From: a virus
IMG/VR virus record: IMGVR_UViG_3300028883_000312
Span: 1 to 54,816 of that record
Strand: one strand, 5' to 3'
Length of the DNA: 54,816 nt
The translations under genes were made by a program, and so were the position numbers. Positions 33,339-41,927 of this stretch are shown here, piece by piece; the stretch's first letter is position 1; each line of letters opens with the position of its first letter. Below the pieces are notes generated by a model. It was not told the origin of the DNA. It saw only the letters and a program-made list of their open reading frames with translations, and searched no databases.

Positions 33339-34670
33339 ATGGCACGTACTCACGGCCCCGCCTTGGGACTAGGTACTGATCCTAAAACGCAGATCAATGT
33401 CTGGATGCGCGCCAATGATGCCTCGTCAGATTACGAAATCGAATACTCGACATCAGCGGATTTAAGCGGCTCGACAACAACCCCAACGTCAACGATTGCC
33501 TCAGCGACCAATGACGGCACCGAGACAATCACTATTTCAGGGTTAACCGCTGACACCACGTATTATTATACGCCCGTGTTGGCCAGCTCACGGGTCTTTA
33601 CCTCCAACTTCCCGACCTTTAAGACATTACCCGCTTCGATGGTAGGACGGACCATAGCCGGGGGGTCGTGTATTTCACGCAGTTCCTTGGACTCCACCCC
33701 AAGCGTGAAAACCCTGGATTACATTCGGGAAACGGTCAACCCTGAGTTTTTGGCGATGTTGGGAGATTTTATTTATGCCGAAGATCCGACCAGTGGGTTT
33801 ACGCCTTCCAGTGATCCCGGTGCCGCGACCCTGGCCCATTATCGCGAAGCCTATCGAAATACCTATACGATCACAGCGGTGGAAAACTTTGTTCGCAATA
33901 TCCCAACGATACGGGCCATTTCCGACCATGACGTGATGGCGGACTTCCCAGATTCAGACTGGGCATCGAATCCTTCCGTGTACCCAAGAGTGGACGCGGC
34001 GGCGTCTTATTCAAGCTGGGCCAATGCGATTGACGCCTTTGATACGGAGTACGGGTTTGACCATATGGCTTCACCTAATGCGAACGTAGCAGGCGGGATA
34101 CGTTACGGGCATTTTGTGATCGGCACCCACGTCTTTATTACACTTGATACGAGAAGTCATCGAAACGGCGCGGCGGGGCATTTTTTAGGCGAGACACAAC
34201 GTCATTGGTTATATGGTCTGTTAAACACTTACCGCACAGGCTATGTAATTACGATTTTATCCAGTGATACCTTTGCCGGTGCCGCTTCAACAAACCGGGA
34301 TAACTGGGAAGGGGGTCCGGCGTTTGATGCCGCTTTATACGGTTATCTTTACGAACGCGACGCGGTAGACGCGGCCTGTGCCCACATCTCATCGAAAGTT
34401 ATCTGGGCGTGTGGTGATTTCCATGCCGCGCTCCACGTCAAGACTTATGGCGGTATCGATGTGATTTCCGCCTCTCCCTTTGACGATACCCAGCAAAGCT
34501 CCGTCGCTTCTATCGGTCAGGCGTACAGCGCAGAATTTCTCTCCTCTGGACTGGACAACCGGTTTTGGACCTTGACCTATGGCGCCAATCAAGCTGTGAC
34601 GGCGAAAATCTATAAAGCGAACGCCGGGGGAACTAATACAATCGAAGAAGAATACTCGGTGGTCCTATGA
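33339..34670 (+). CDS. PhoD-like metallophosphatase
   Basis: A 443-residue protein. Residues 15-98 form the fibronectin-like N-domain of PhoD enzymes. The catalytic domain keeps the metal-binding pattern: GGSC (Cys 111), LGDFIY (Asp 143, Tyr 146), SDHD (196-199), TLDTRSH, SDTFAG, DNWEG (from 321) and GDFH (359-362). PhoD enzymes split phosphodiesters of wall teichoic acids or phospholipids. There is no signal peptide, and the place among tail genes with a 4-bp overlap to the next tail gene suggests a virion-bound enzyme acting on a phosphate-containing surface polymer. Confidence 0.82.
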   Translation: MARTHGPALGLGTDPKTQINVWMRANDASSDYEIEYSTSADLSGSTTTPTSTIASATNDGTETITISGLTADTTYYYTPVLASSRVFTSNFPTFKTLPASMVGRTIAGGSCISRSSLDSTPSVKTLDYIRETVNPEFLAMLGDFIYAEDPTSGFTPSSDPGAATLAHYREAYRNTYTITAVENFVRNIPTIRAISDHDVMADFPDSDWASNPSVYPRVDAAASYSSWANAIDAFDTEYGFDHMASPNANVAGGIRYGHFVIGTHVFITLDTRSHRNGAAGHFLGETQRHWLYGLLNTYRTGYVITILSSDTFAGAASTNRDNWEGGPAFDAALYGYLYERDAVDAACAHISSKVIWACGDFHAALHVKTYGGIDVISASPFDDTQQSSVASIGQAYSAEFLSSGLDNRFWTLTYGANQAVTAKIYKANAGGTNTIEEEYSVVL

Positions 34671-36922
34671 AGAATTATGAACCCTTAGACGAATACGCCT
34701 TATTCTGTGACGGGACGGCGACGACCAATCATTTAAGCGTTGCCGAAGGAAGCACCCCCTCGGATGTCTTAAACGGCTCGAGTACCGGGGTAATGGCCGT
34801 CCATGTCAGGTTTGACGCCTCACTGGATCAAGCCACTGGCTTGATGGGTTTGGGACAAGTCGGGTCGGGGTTTAATTACTTCGACATGCAATTATTAACC
34901 TCCCAGCGTATGCAAATACGTGTGAGGGAAACCGGGATCGGGACAACGACCACCGCCTCACACAATGTCGGCACCATTAACGGGATAGTGGATTATTTCC
35001 TTGTTATTGACATCAATCAAAGCCTGTACTGGGCGTTTGTTAATGGAAGCGCAGTGGCAGAGGGGTCGGCGTTTGCCACCATCGCCAATCTTGGCCCTTG
35101 GACCGGTGACGGGTTTACCTTGTATAACCGATCTGGGACAAGTCGCATGGCACCCTTTAGAGGGTCTGTCTACCGCGCTCAAGTATGGTATCCAGGGACT
35201 TTAACCCTGGCCCAAATGCAGACCGCCGCGAAGTCGTTAGAACTGACCGGCACCAGTTCGTTATTGACCACTCACGTCATTGATATTAATCCCGATGCCA
35301 CCGATGCCAACGCTACAGTCGTCAGAAATCAAGCTTCCGGGATCGATTTTGACATGGCCTACAACGGCTCAGACATTGTTTTTACTTCACAGGAAGGCTT
35401 GCAGTTCGGTGGATTACGCTCTGTCCCTGCATTAGAGGACTACGCACGAACGGGCGAAGATACCCAATTCGATACAGACAAGTGTTTGTGGGAGTGGTTC
35501 GGCAGAATGGACGAACCGCCTGGTGCGGGAACCGCTGACTCCATGATGGGGGATGACGCCGTCCAATTAGAAGTCCTGAATACCGCCGGTACGTATCAAG
35601 TCCGGTTCGGTGCTGCACTCTCTCCTACGGCTGAGCCTGTTCCTCAGTCAAGAGTTTACCACGCCGCAGGATGGGCGGACGGGACCAATAAATTCGCGGC
35701 GATGCACGGGTACGCCGGAACCGCCGCTGCCCTTGGTACTACCGCGCCATCAGGCGCTTTTAGTGTCTTGGCCCATGGACTTGGTAATCAAGATTTAGAG
35801 GGCATGGTCGCCGGTTTCCGGGTGTGGAAGTTCGGGGCTGCGGTCACAGTCCCCACAAACATGGAGGAGATACTTCGATTTCAATCAGCCCAATGGCCTG
35901 CCATCCATCCCATTTTGTCAGAAATGCTATTGACCGGTGATGCGGCACTGATGAACGCCGAACCCAGTGGAATCACTGAAACCACCGATAACAATTTTAT
36001 GTGGTACACCACCACGACGAATACCGACAGCGCTTTTCTGGATTTTATTATCGACAATTCAGGTAAGCCAAGGCCTTATGTGGTCAATAATTCCGGCATA
36101 GACAGACGAGTGATTCATGTCGGGGCCAATACCGGAACATCCGGCAACAACCCAGGGACCAAGTTGAATCCTTATCTCGGCGCGTCTGCTTTAACTACAG
36201 CACTCGCTGCATTGACCGCAGGGGATGAGTGTCGAGTCTCCGCGACAACGACGTGGTCCTCAACGGATGTCACCGTATCAGTCGCAGGAGAAATTACCCA
36301 TAGAACCCGGTTTAGTGCGGTGTCTGCTTCACAGAAAGCCTCTTGCACACAATTCAAGTCTTTGGTCTCCGATGTAGCTAGTCTCGATATTGTGGGCGGG
36401 TACTATAGCAACTCCGCAGGCCAGGGGATAACCGGGCAAGCTGGTACGTCAAAACTACGAGTGATTGGTGTGATTTGTGACAGTTGTGTGGGCGATGGGT
36501 TGCGTTTGAATGACCTGGATAACGAGGTCTATAACTGTCTATTAATTGACAATACCAGTGATGGTATACAAGCCACCGGTAATCCCGCTTTGCTCAGGAA
36601 CAACATCGCAACCGGTAACACGTCAACCGCGATTAACGGCCACGCCAATACCGATACGGACTATAATTGCTGGAATGGAACTGTGACCGGCGCGACCGCA
36701 GGCACCTATGATCTTGTGGGGTCGCCCCCACTACTAAAAGATATTTCTGGAGGCGACTACACTCATCTCTCTAGGAGCAATACTGTATATAGTGGGTTAG
36801 ATTTAACAGGATGGAGCCCAAAGCGTACCATGGGCCCGTATTCCTTTTTTCCAAAACAAGCTAAAAAATTTCATCCAAAATTTGCGCAATTGAGAGAATT
36901 AGGCATTATCCGCCTTATATGA
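34667..36922 (+). CDS. Tail protein with lectin-like and beta-helix parts
   Basis: A 751-residue protein. The first 200 residues look like a concanavalin/LamG-type jelly roll (STGVMAVHVRFDAS, YFDMQLLTSQRMQIRV, FRGSVYRAQVWYPG), and a second such unit follows near 250-420. Residues 480-720 have right-handed beta-helix features (GTKLNPYLGASALTTALAAL start, VGDGLRLNDLDNEVYNC, NTSDGIQATGNPALLRNN). It is probably a tailspike or adhesin. A catalytic site is not visible. Confidence 0.7.
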   Translation: MKNYEPLDEYALFCDGTATTNHLSVAEGSTPSDVLNGSSTGVMAVHVRFDASLDQATGLMGLGQVGSGFNYFDMQLLTSQRMQIRVRETGIGTTTTASHNVGTINGIVDYFLVIDINQSLYWAFVNGSAVAEGSAFATIANLGPWTGDGFTLYNRSGTSRMAPFRGSVYRAQVWYPGTLTLAQMQTAAKSLELTGTSSLLTTHVIDINPDATDANATVVRNQASGIDFDMAYNGSDIVFTSQEGLQFGGLRSVPALEDYARTGEDTQFDTDKCLWEWFGRMDEPPGAGTADSMMGDDAVQLEVLNTAGTYQVRFGAALSPTAEPVPQSRVYHAAGWADGTNKFAAMHGYAGTAAALGTTAPSGAFSVLAHGLGNQDLEGMVAGFRVWKFGAAVTVPTNMEEILRFQSAQWPAIHPILSEMLLTGDAALMNAEPSGITETTDNNFMWYTTTTNTDSAFLDFIIDNSGKPRPYVVNNSGIDRRVIHVGANTGTSGNNPGTKLNPYLGASALTTALAALTAGDECRVSATTTWSSTDVTVSVAGEITHRTRFSAVSASQKASCTQFKSLVSDVASLDIVGGYYSNSAGQGITGQAGTSKLRVIGVICDSCVGDGLRLNDLDNEVYNCLLIDNTSDGIQATGNPALLRNNIATGNTSTAINGHANTDTDYNCWNGTVTGATAGTYDLVGSPPLLKDISGGDYTHLSRSNTVYSGLDLTGWSPKRTMGPYSFFPKQAKKFHPKFAQLRELGIIRLI

Positions 36923-36994
36923 GATCGTGATTCGCCTGGAGATTACCCGACAACGCCGGATCCAGACTCTGGAAAACATCATTAAATCCACACA

Positions 36995-38227
36995 ATGATT
37001 CACATCTGCAAGCCCTACCGGCTCAATGGGTATCCTGACGCGGTTAATGGACTTCGCGACCTTCCTACTTTATTGCCTGGCGACACGATTGAAATACACG
37101 GTATCCATGACGCTGGTTACACGGACAGACAATTAATCATCGATGCCGCTGAAATTACAGTTTACTTCATGCCAGGCAGTCAATTATTGCCCTGCGCCTC
37201 ACGGCTTGAAGGCCCGGACGGATGGGTAGGGCCAGATAGTAACGGGGTCTATCATCGGCCCTATAAGGGCAATACATTAAACCAATGTTTTGAGGATGGG
37301 AGGAGGCTACAAAAAGGATTCGGCCAGACAAACTGGCAACCCGGAACCTTTAACCAGGTAGGTAATATCTTATACATCAAACCTTATGATGGAACCTTAG
37401 AGCATGTTTGGCACACGAACGCCAAAGTAGGCATACAAGTATTATCCCCTAATGTCACATTACACTCCCCCCATATCAAAGGCTCCCGCTATGGGATTAT
37501 TGTAAATGCTCCACATTGCACTATCCATAACCCTATCTGCGAAAATCACGGTAACATGGGCATTAGCTGGCAAAGAGCGCATTATCTGAAAATATTTAAC
37601 GCTCAAATATCCCATTGCAAAAACGGGCTATATGGGAACACGCCCAAGATTACAGATCATAGTGATTCTGTATTGATCGACAATGCTCTAGTCACTGACA
37701 ACGACCCGGAACAATATTACGAACCGGTAGACGCTACAACCAATCAGGGAGACAACCACCCTTTTGCGGTACAAGGTGGGAGCAACGGAGTGTATGACGT
37801 TACTGTCCAAAGGACAGGCTGGGGAGTGGGGCTGTATCAGTTTTTAAACCAACCGTTTATTGGTAATGAGTTTACCTTAGACATTTCCAACGTAGGAATT
37901 ATCCACCCCACAATACAGCGAGAAGCCAGAGCCTTGTCTTTCTCAGGTGATCGGGACATTGAAGGACATCTCCATCACAGCAATAGCGCTATGGTGAGGA
38001 TTGACCAAAGCCAAATCGGTATCTATATGAAAGCCAGGGACACAAAAGGACTCCCGCCCTGGGATTTGGACGCTACCATTTTCCGCTGTGATACAGGATT
38101 GTTAGTGCCTTTAGGAGCAGCCGCACTTAATGCCAATCTGACAACCAGCCAAGTCAGGCGTCCGTATGAGTTAGTCGGTGATGGCGGATCAGATAAAGTC
38201 AATATTACTTTTCAAGGGAGCGCTTGA
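36995..38227 (+). CDS. Right-handed beta-helix tailspike-like protein
   Basis: A 410-residue parallel beta-helix protein: DLPTLLPGDTIEIHG start, YTDRQLIIDAAEITVYFMPGS, then repeated turns such as SRYGIIVNAPHCTIHNPICENH, SVLIDNALVTDNDPEQYY and GVYDVTVQRTGWGVGLYQF. This architecture is that of polysaccharide lyases or hydrolases and phage depolymerases. Together with the 751-residue protein it is likely to set host range. A 23-codon GTG frame at 36927-36998 overlaps its start and may couple translation. Confidence 0.7.
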   Translation: MIHICKPYRLNGYPDAVNGLRDLPTLLPGDTIEIHGIHDAGYTDRQLIIDAAEITVYFMPGSQLLPCASRLEGPDGWVGPDSNGVYHRPYKGNTLNQCFEDGRRLQKGFGQTNWQPGTFNQVGNILYIKPYDGTLEHVWHTNAKVGIQVLSPNVTLHSPHIKGSRYGIIVNAPHCTIHNPICENHGNMGISWQRAHYLKIFNAQISHCKNGLYGNTPKITDHSDSVLIDNALVTDNDPEQYYEPVDATTNQGDNHPFAVQGGSNGVYDVTVQRTGWGVGLYQFLNQPFIGNEFTLDISNVGIIHPTIQREARALSFSGDRDIEGHLHHSNSAMVRIDQSQIGIYMKARDTKGLPPWDLDATIFRCDTGLLVPLGAAALNANLTTSQVRRPYELVGDGGSDKVNITFQGSA

Positions 38228-38234
38228 TTTCCTC

Positions 38235-38254
38235 TATAGCCTTCCCTGGCTATA
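38235..38254. terminator. Hairpin between convergent operons
   Basis: TATAGCC (38235-38241) and GGCTATA (38248-38254) form a perfect 7-bp stem with a 6-base loop, exactly between the end of the rightward late genes and the end of the leftward early operon. There are only weak T-runs, so it may be a bidirectional terminator of modest strength or a processing site. Confidence 0.55.
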
Positions 38255-38259
38255 CATAT

Positions 38260-38721
38260 TTAATTACATTTACGCCCTGTCCGATCATACCCATACCGGT
38301 GCCACACGATTCGATGGATATACATCGGTGCCGTGACAGGGACGGATTTATCACAATCAGGGGCATACATTTTAGGGGTAGATGCTTGCTTGGCTTTTAG
38401 CATGGTTTTCCCAGCAGCATAAATTGCCTGATCCCTTTCTTGCTGTGCATGGGTAATTTCAGTAGCCTTGATCTGCTTGATCAAGCGCCGGTCCCGCCAA
38501 GTATGAAAAGGTAGTTCTGTCTTGAAGCGCTTGGCTACGGTATCAACGTATTCAACCGCTTCCTTGTATTCCTGCTTGGCAGCATCGCGCTTGTCCTCAA
38601 ACTCCCGGATCGGCGTATAATACAGCTCCTCCCATTTCGTATAATTCATTTCATCCTTGCTATCGAACATGGGCTCCCAGGCGCAACCGGTAAGCATGAT
38701 ACACAATAATAGAATTCTCAT
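38260..38721 (-). CDS. Putative lipoprotein
   Basis: A 153-residue protein with a short signal peptide and lipobox (LLLCIMLTGC), then a charged coiled coil (about 30-105) and a Cys-containing basic end. It is the last gene of the leftward early operon, after AGGAGGCCATC. A surface lipoprotein made early could block superinfection, but nothing shows this directly. Confidence 0.7.
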   Translation of the reverse strand: MRILLLCIMLTGCAWEPMFDSKDEMNYTKWEELYYTPIREFEDKRDAAKQEYKEAVEYVDTVAKRFKTELPFHTWRDRRLIKQIKATEITHAQQERDQAIYAAGKTMLKAKQASTPKMYAPDCDKSVPVTAPMYIHRIVWHRYGYDRTGRKCN

Positions 38722-38730
38722 GATGGCCTC

Positions 38731-39234
38731 CTAGTCCAAAGTCTGTTGACGGTCGCACAACGACTCACGAAACGTCAGTATAGCGTCGGCCAGATAACCA
38801 AATGTCACCCCGTCACTATGAGGCCCAGAAACCAACTCAATATCGTAGGGGCCATTGAATGACTTAATTGCCGCCATGACTGCCCGTCCGTTCGGTTTTG
38901 CTTCATTCGTGTAGACACGGAATATTGGTTCATACTTGAATGTATCGGGACCAGTACTCACGCGCTCAAGCACATTGACAAAAATCTGCTCATACGAGTT
39001 CGGGGCAGGTGGGAGATAGCGAACTTTAAATATAACGGCGCGGTTCAACACAGCCGACCAGGGGAAGCGAATACTCTTTGGATAACTTGCATCGGTATAA
39101 GGGTCATACCATGTTTCTGCGCTTTTTGTTACGTTAGGTTGTGGATAGACCGCGCCATTGGCACAGGTTGGTTCAGGCAGTGCAGCATAGACGGATGTTG
39201 AGAAAAGCAATAAAATAAAAAGTAACGTTTTCAT
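38731..39234 (-). CDS. Secreted unknown protein
   Basis: A 167-residue protein with a clear signal peptide (LLFILLLFSTSVYA then ALPEP). The ATG at 39234 follows AAAGGAGAATATC; the longer open frame upstream lacks sense. The mature part is beta-rich with Cys near both ends (a possible disulfide). Directly upstream of the lipoprotein gene, so the two may act together in the periplasm. Function unknown. Confidence 0.7.
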   Translation of the reverse strand: MKTLLFILLLFSTSVYAALPEPTCANGAVYPQPNVTKSAETWYDPYTDASYPKSIRFPWSAVLNRAVIFKVRYLPPAPNSYEQIFVNVLERVSTGPDTFKYEPIFRVYTNEAKPNGRAVMAAIKSFNGPYDIELVSGPHSDGVTFGYLADAILTFRESLCDRQQTLD

Positions 39235-39265
39235 GATATTCTCCTTTGGTTGTTTATCGGTAGTT

Positions 39266-39478
39266 CTACTCCTTATATCGGGTGTTCCAAAAAAAGGCAG
39301 ATTTCTCAAAATCTTTATCAACGATAATTACACTTATGTCGGGCCCAGATTTAAATTTTTTATCGAAACAGCGATCACAGCTAATCGTGTGGTATATATC
39401 GCCTTCAAGCTCAAATTTATCGACAACAGGTGATGTGCCACAAAACGGGCATGGCAATAACTCTGTGTTATCTGTCAT
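39266..39478 (-). CDS. Lar-like zinc-ribbon protein (restriction alleviation family)
   Basis: A 70-residue protein with LLPCPFCG (Cys 10 and 13) and ISCDRC (Cys 34 and 37), the two knuckles of a Lar-type zinc ribbon, and a C-terminal WNTRY typical of the family. Lar of the Rac prophage modulates host type I restriction. The start ATGACAGATAACACAGA is nearly the same as that of the gene at 45931 on the other strand. Confidence 0.8.
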   Translation of the reverse strand: MTDNTELLPCPFCGTSPVVDKFELEGDIYHTISCDRCFDKKFKSGPDISVIIVDKDFEKSAFFWNTRYKE

Positions 39479-39723
39479 CTTCCCCGCCCACCTTCGATTT
39501 CTGCATTAACCTTTTCCAATAAATCGTCAATCTCCTCACATGAAGCCATCCATGCCGATACAGCGTCTATATATGCTTGTGACCCCTTGCGACAATGTTG
39601 GCTAGGCTTAGGAGCAGGCGGCATAAGGCAGTCGCGCTTTTCCTTTAGCAGTCTATTTAAAAACTGCCAGTCAGAGAGGTGCATGGGTTCGATGCAATCC
39701 CATTCTGTTTTGTTATCTGTCAT
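39475..39723 (-). CDS. Small unknown early protein
   Basis: An 82-residue protein starting MTDNKTEW, overlapping the Lar-like start (ATGA). It is helical and charged, with a Pro-rich turn in the middle (MPPAPKPSQHC). Not recognised. Confidence 0.62.
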   Translation of the reverse strand: MTDNKTEWDCIEPMHLSDWQFLNRLLKEKRDCLMPPAPKPSQHCRKGSQAYIDAVSAWMASCEEIDDLLEKVNAEIEGGRGR

Positions 39724-39979
39724 TGTCTAGCTCCTGTTTGATTCTGTAGGCTTGCCAATGGGTTTCTAGTTCATCATCTTCATATTGAGCATCGCAATAA
39801 ATTAGTGCAGCCTTATAAGCCCTCTCCGCTATCTCCATGAGTTGCTGGCGGAGTTGTTCGTTTTCTTTTTTTAACCCTTCAATCCTGTCTGTTGCCTGCC
39901 GCATGGCTGTAATTGCCAAATCATTCGTGGCATTTTGCAATTCACTATTTAGCGCCCGGATGTCTTTATGTTCTTTCAT
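39713..39979 (-). CDS. Small coiled-coil early protein
   Basis: An 88-residue helical protein with a heptad stretch (IEGLKKENEQLRQQLMEIAER). It overlaps the genes on both sides. Similar coiled-coil proteins occur in early regions of many phages. Function unknown. Confidence 0.6.
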   Translation of the reverse strand: MKEHKDIRALNSELQNATNDLAITAMRQATDRIEGLKKENEQLRQQLMEIAERAYKAALIYCDAQYEDDELETHWQAYRIKQELDNDR

Positions 39980-40388
39980 GGCTTAATACCTTTAAGCAGA
40001 CTTCGCGGATTTCATCAGCTTGCGCGGTATCGCATATCTCTACACCCCGTTTCCTCAGCGCCGCTAATAGAAAAGGCCACTCAATGCTAGTCCCGCTTAC
40101 CATGCCGTGTGCTGCTTGTTCTATCTGCATTAGCTCAAAGGCATTATTCTCGGCTTCCGCAGCTTCTCGATCAGCTTTTTCTAATGCCTCACGTTGTTCA
40201 ATCTGCGCCTTTGTGCGAATAAGCCCATGTTTTTCGTAACACTCTGGGTCGCCGTAGCTTTCGCATACAGGGCACTCAGGACAGATACAACTATCACCCG
40301 ACCCCCCGCAGATTAAGCACGGGTAATCGTCGTCTGGGGGACCACTACAGCCCGGCGGGTAACTCCATCCAAATAATCCCATCATCAC
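39966..40388 (-). CDS. Cysteine-rich zinc-binding early protein
   Basis: A 140-residue protein. The N-terminal 50 residues hold closely spaced Cys pairs (CLICGGSGDSCICPECPVC) that should bind two zinc ions, a DnaJ-like knuckle pattern. The rest is a charged helix and a small C-terminal domain. There are several possible in-frame starts (MMM). Function unknown. Confidence 0.62.
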   Translation of the reverse strand: MMMGLFGWSYPPGCSGPPDDDYPCLICGGSGDSCICPECPVCESYGDPECYEKHGLIRTKAQIEQREALEKADREAAEAENNAFELMQIEQAAHGMVSGTSIEWPFLLAALRKRGVEICDTAQADEIREVCLKVLSHERT

Positions 40389-40395
40389 TCTCCTG

Positions 40396-40409
40396 TATCA
40401 GCAATGCCC
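40396..40409 (-). repeat. Start-associated repeat GGGCATTGCTGATA, copy 1
   Basis: The 14-bp sequence lies 8 bp before the start region of the 140-residue gene and after the stop of the 72-residue gene. Other copies: 40627-40640, 40856-40869, 41147-41160. Confidence 0.85.
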
Positions 40410-40627
40410 TAGATCCACTCCGGGAAAATCTTTTCCCAATTAGGGATTCTTGCTTGAACTTTCTCGATTATATTCCTGTTAGCCTCTAGTATCTGTTTAT
40501 ATTCTCTGGCGTCATCCCTTCTGGCGTCGATCATCATGTTATTTTCAATCTCTAGTTTTAAACAGCGTTCCCGTAGCTGTCGAAGGTCTGTGAGATTTAT
40601 CTTTTCTGGTGTATTGTCTAAGCTCAT
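40409..40627 (-). CDS. Small coiled-coil early protein
   Basis: A 72-residue helical protein (LTDLRQLRERCLKLEIENNM) ending KIFPEWI. Its ATG is the last part of repeat copy 2 (TGATATG). Not recognised. Confidence 0.6.
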   Translation of the reverse strand: MSLDNTPEKINLTDLRQLRERCLKLEIENNMMIDARRDDAREYKQILEANRNIIEKVQARIPNWEKIFPEWI

Positions 40628-40640
40628 ATCAGCAATGCCC
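40627..40640 (-). repeat. Start-associated repeat, copy 2
   Basis: GGGCATTGCTGATA leads directly into the ATG at 40627. Confidence 0.85.
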
Positions 40641-40856
40641 TTATGTATCTGGATTCTCTAAACACCAATCTTGAACCTCAAGCGCTACCGCCAGATATTC
40701 AGTGCTTGGGTCTTTGGTGATTTCCTGTCCTGGCCTATAGGTTGCCCATATCCTGTCACGCAATCTCTTGGGCAATTTAAACCAGTGCTTTTTACAGCCC
40801 CACATTCTAGGCGGAACTTCGACATTACAGGTTGGCCAATGACAAGTATGTTTCAT
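40641..40856 (-). CDS. Small zinc-binding phage protein
   Basis: A 71-residue protein with HTCHWPTCNVEVPPRMWGCKKH at the N-terminus (pattern CHWPxC...WGCKKHW) and LPKRLRDRIWATYRPGQE. Proteins of this type are common in phages and prophages of proteobacteria; their role is unknown. The C-terminal EYLAVALEVQDWC is a helix. Confidence 0.7.
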   Translation of the reverse strand: MKHTCHWPTCNVEVPPRMWGCKKHWFKLPKRLRDRIWATYRPGQEITKDPSTEYLAVALEVQDWCLENPDT

Positions 40857-40869
40857 ATCAGCAATGCCC
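40856..40869 (-). repeat. Start-associated repeat, copy 3
   Basis: GGGCATTGCTGATA, here with AAGG in front, leads directly into the ATG at 40856. Confidence 0.85.
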
Positions 40870-40880
40870 CTTACTTGGTT

Positions 40881-41147
40881 TCATGGCTTCCTCCCCGCTA
40901 AAGCTTTGCGAACTAGCGGCCTGATTCCCCTGGGCTTTCTGCCGTAAATTACTGACAAGGCATTGGTGAGCGTTGATACGTCCCTACTATTATTGCTGAA
41001 ACTTCCAGAACGATCTCTAATTCCTTTGATCATAATATCCTTGGCCTGTGTCACAGTAAGACCAGGGTTTATAACTGATGGCTTGTCGGAGTCATCAATA
41101 CTTTTTAACAAAGTCATTATTTCAAATATGGTCGTAGGTATTTTCAT
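40881..41147 (-). CDS. Small unknown early protein
   Basis: An 88-residue mostly helical protein (PTTIFEIMTLLKSIDDS) with a basic C-terminus (YGRKPRGIRPLVRKALAGRKP is cut: RKPRGIRPLVRKALAG). It may bind nucleic acid. Its start is fused to repeat copy 4. Confidence 0.6.
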   Translation of the reverse strand: MKIPTTIFEIMTLLKSIDDSDKPSVINPGLTVTQAKDIMIKGIRDRSGSFSNNSRDVSTLTNALSVIYGRKPRGIRPLVRKALAGRKP

Positions 41148-41160
41148 ATCAGCAATGCCC
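41147..41160 (-). repeat. Start-associated repeat, copy 4
   Basis: GGGCATTGCTGATA overlaps the end of the 145-residue gene, whose last codons (KGHC) are read through the repeat, and leads into the ATG at 41147. Confidence 0.85.
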
Positions 41161-41586
41161 CTTAGTGTCCCAGTCGTTCAAAACGGAGCAGGTCAGCTCA
41201 GCAAACGCCCATACCTCACTATCTTTCGGTGCGTGTTCCTTTACATTCTTGAGTGACTTTGTGATCGTCCCATCGACGTGATACTCGCCAAATAGCTTCC
41301 GGGCAATGGTGGCGTTGAGCCATAGATCGAGCAGGTAGCCATTGAACAACCAGCGATAACCGATAAGGTAATACGGTAGTTTCCATATCCCCTTGCTCCT
41401 GTCTGCCTTGCCCTTGAGGGTATAGACAAACATAAACATATAGAGCAGGGCCATGACCTGGTTGTACCAAAACCAATCGAGTCTGGCCTTGAGTTCTTTT
41501 TTTAATGCTTTGAGGCGCTGCTTTTTGTCCCCATTACGCGCAACGTGACTTAATTCAGCAGCGCTTAGTTGTTTGTCAGTCATCAT
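41149..41586 (-). CDS. Putative membrane-associated early protein
   Basis: A 145-residue protein. Residues 37-57 (WFWYNQVMALLYMFMFVYTL) form a likely membrane segment, and a second aromatic stretch (LPYYLIGYRWLFNGYLLDLWL is cut: YYLIGYRWLFNGYLLDLW) follows. AGGAGAG precedes the double ATG. A putative inner-membrane protein, possibly for exclusion or takeover. Not recognised. Confidence 0.6.
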   Translation of the reverse strand: MMTDKQLSAAELSHVARNGDKKQRLKALKKELKARLDWFWYNQVMALLYMFMFVYTLKGKADRSKGIWKLPYYLIGYRWLFNGYLLDLWLNATIARKLFGEYHVDGTITKSLKNVKEHAPKDSEVWAFAELTCSVLNDWDTKGHC

Positions 41587-41746
41587 TCACTCTCCTGTTC
41601 CATGCGGCTCTATCCAGGTCTTCCCGCAGTTTCTTGCAGTATACGCACTGATCCGGCTTATCCTTGTTTTTGCCTACCTTTTCCAGCCACTTGTGCTCTC
41701 CTGTTAGCGAGTTAAGACAAGGCAATAGCTCTGGTGTGTCAGTCAT
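41576..41746 (-). CDS. Short protein with a CxxC motif
   Basis: A 56-residue frame starting MTDTPELLPCLNSLTGEHKW with CVYCKK in the middle, so it has three cysteines and might bind zinc. Its start resembles the MTDNTELLPC of the Lar-like gene, and its 3' end overlaps the start of the 145-residue gene by 11 bp. Probably a real early gene, below usual length cut-offs. Confidence 0.55.
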   Translation of the reverse strand: MTDTPELLPCLNSLTGEHKWLEKVGKNKDKPDQCVYCKKLREDLDRAAWNRRVNDD

Positions 41747-41927
41747 CACCCTGCGCCTTGGCTCGTTCTATGAGATTCTGGGTCCACAGCTCGCCAATCA
41801 TTTTTAATCCTTCCTCATTTATAGCGCTAACTGGTATCTTGCTATCATTTGTGAGGATAAAGAAATTAGGAACACGCGGGATTTTTATTTCCGTTGTGAT
41901 TCGATATATATGTGCCTTCTTATTCAT
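41739..41927 (-). CDS. Small unknown early protein
   Basis: A 62-residue protein (MNKKAHIYRITTEIKIPRVPNFFILTND is cut: AHIYRITTEIKIPRVP), beta-rich in the first half and helical at the end. AAGGAGATGAGAT precedes the ATG. Overlaps the next gene by 8 bp. Not recognised. Confidence 0.62.
   Translation of the reverse strand: MNKKAHIYRITTEIKIPRVPNFFILTNDSKIPVSAINEEGLKMIGELWTQNLIERAKAQGDD

Noticed and set aside
30307-38227. Diversity-generating retroelement next to the tail genes, as in BPP-1
   Set aside because: Head genes resemble that group, but no reverse transcriptase or template/variable repeat is seen.
40396-41160. CRISPR-like array from the 14-bp repeats
   Set aside because: Spacing equals gene lengths (about 220-290 bp), not uniform short spacers, and each copy sits at a gene start.
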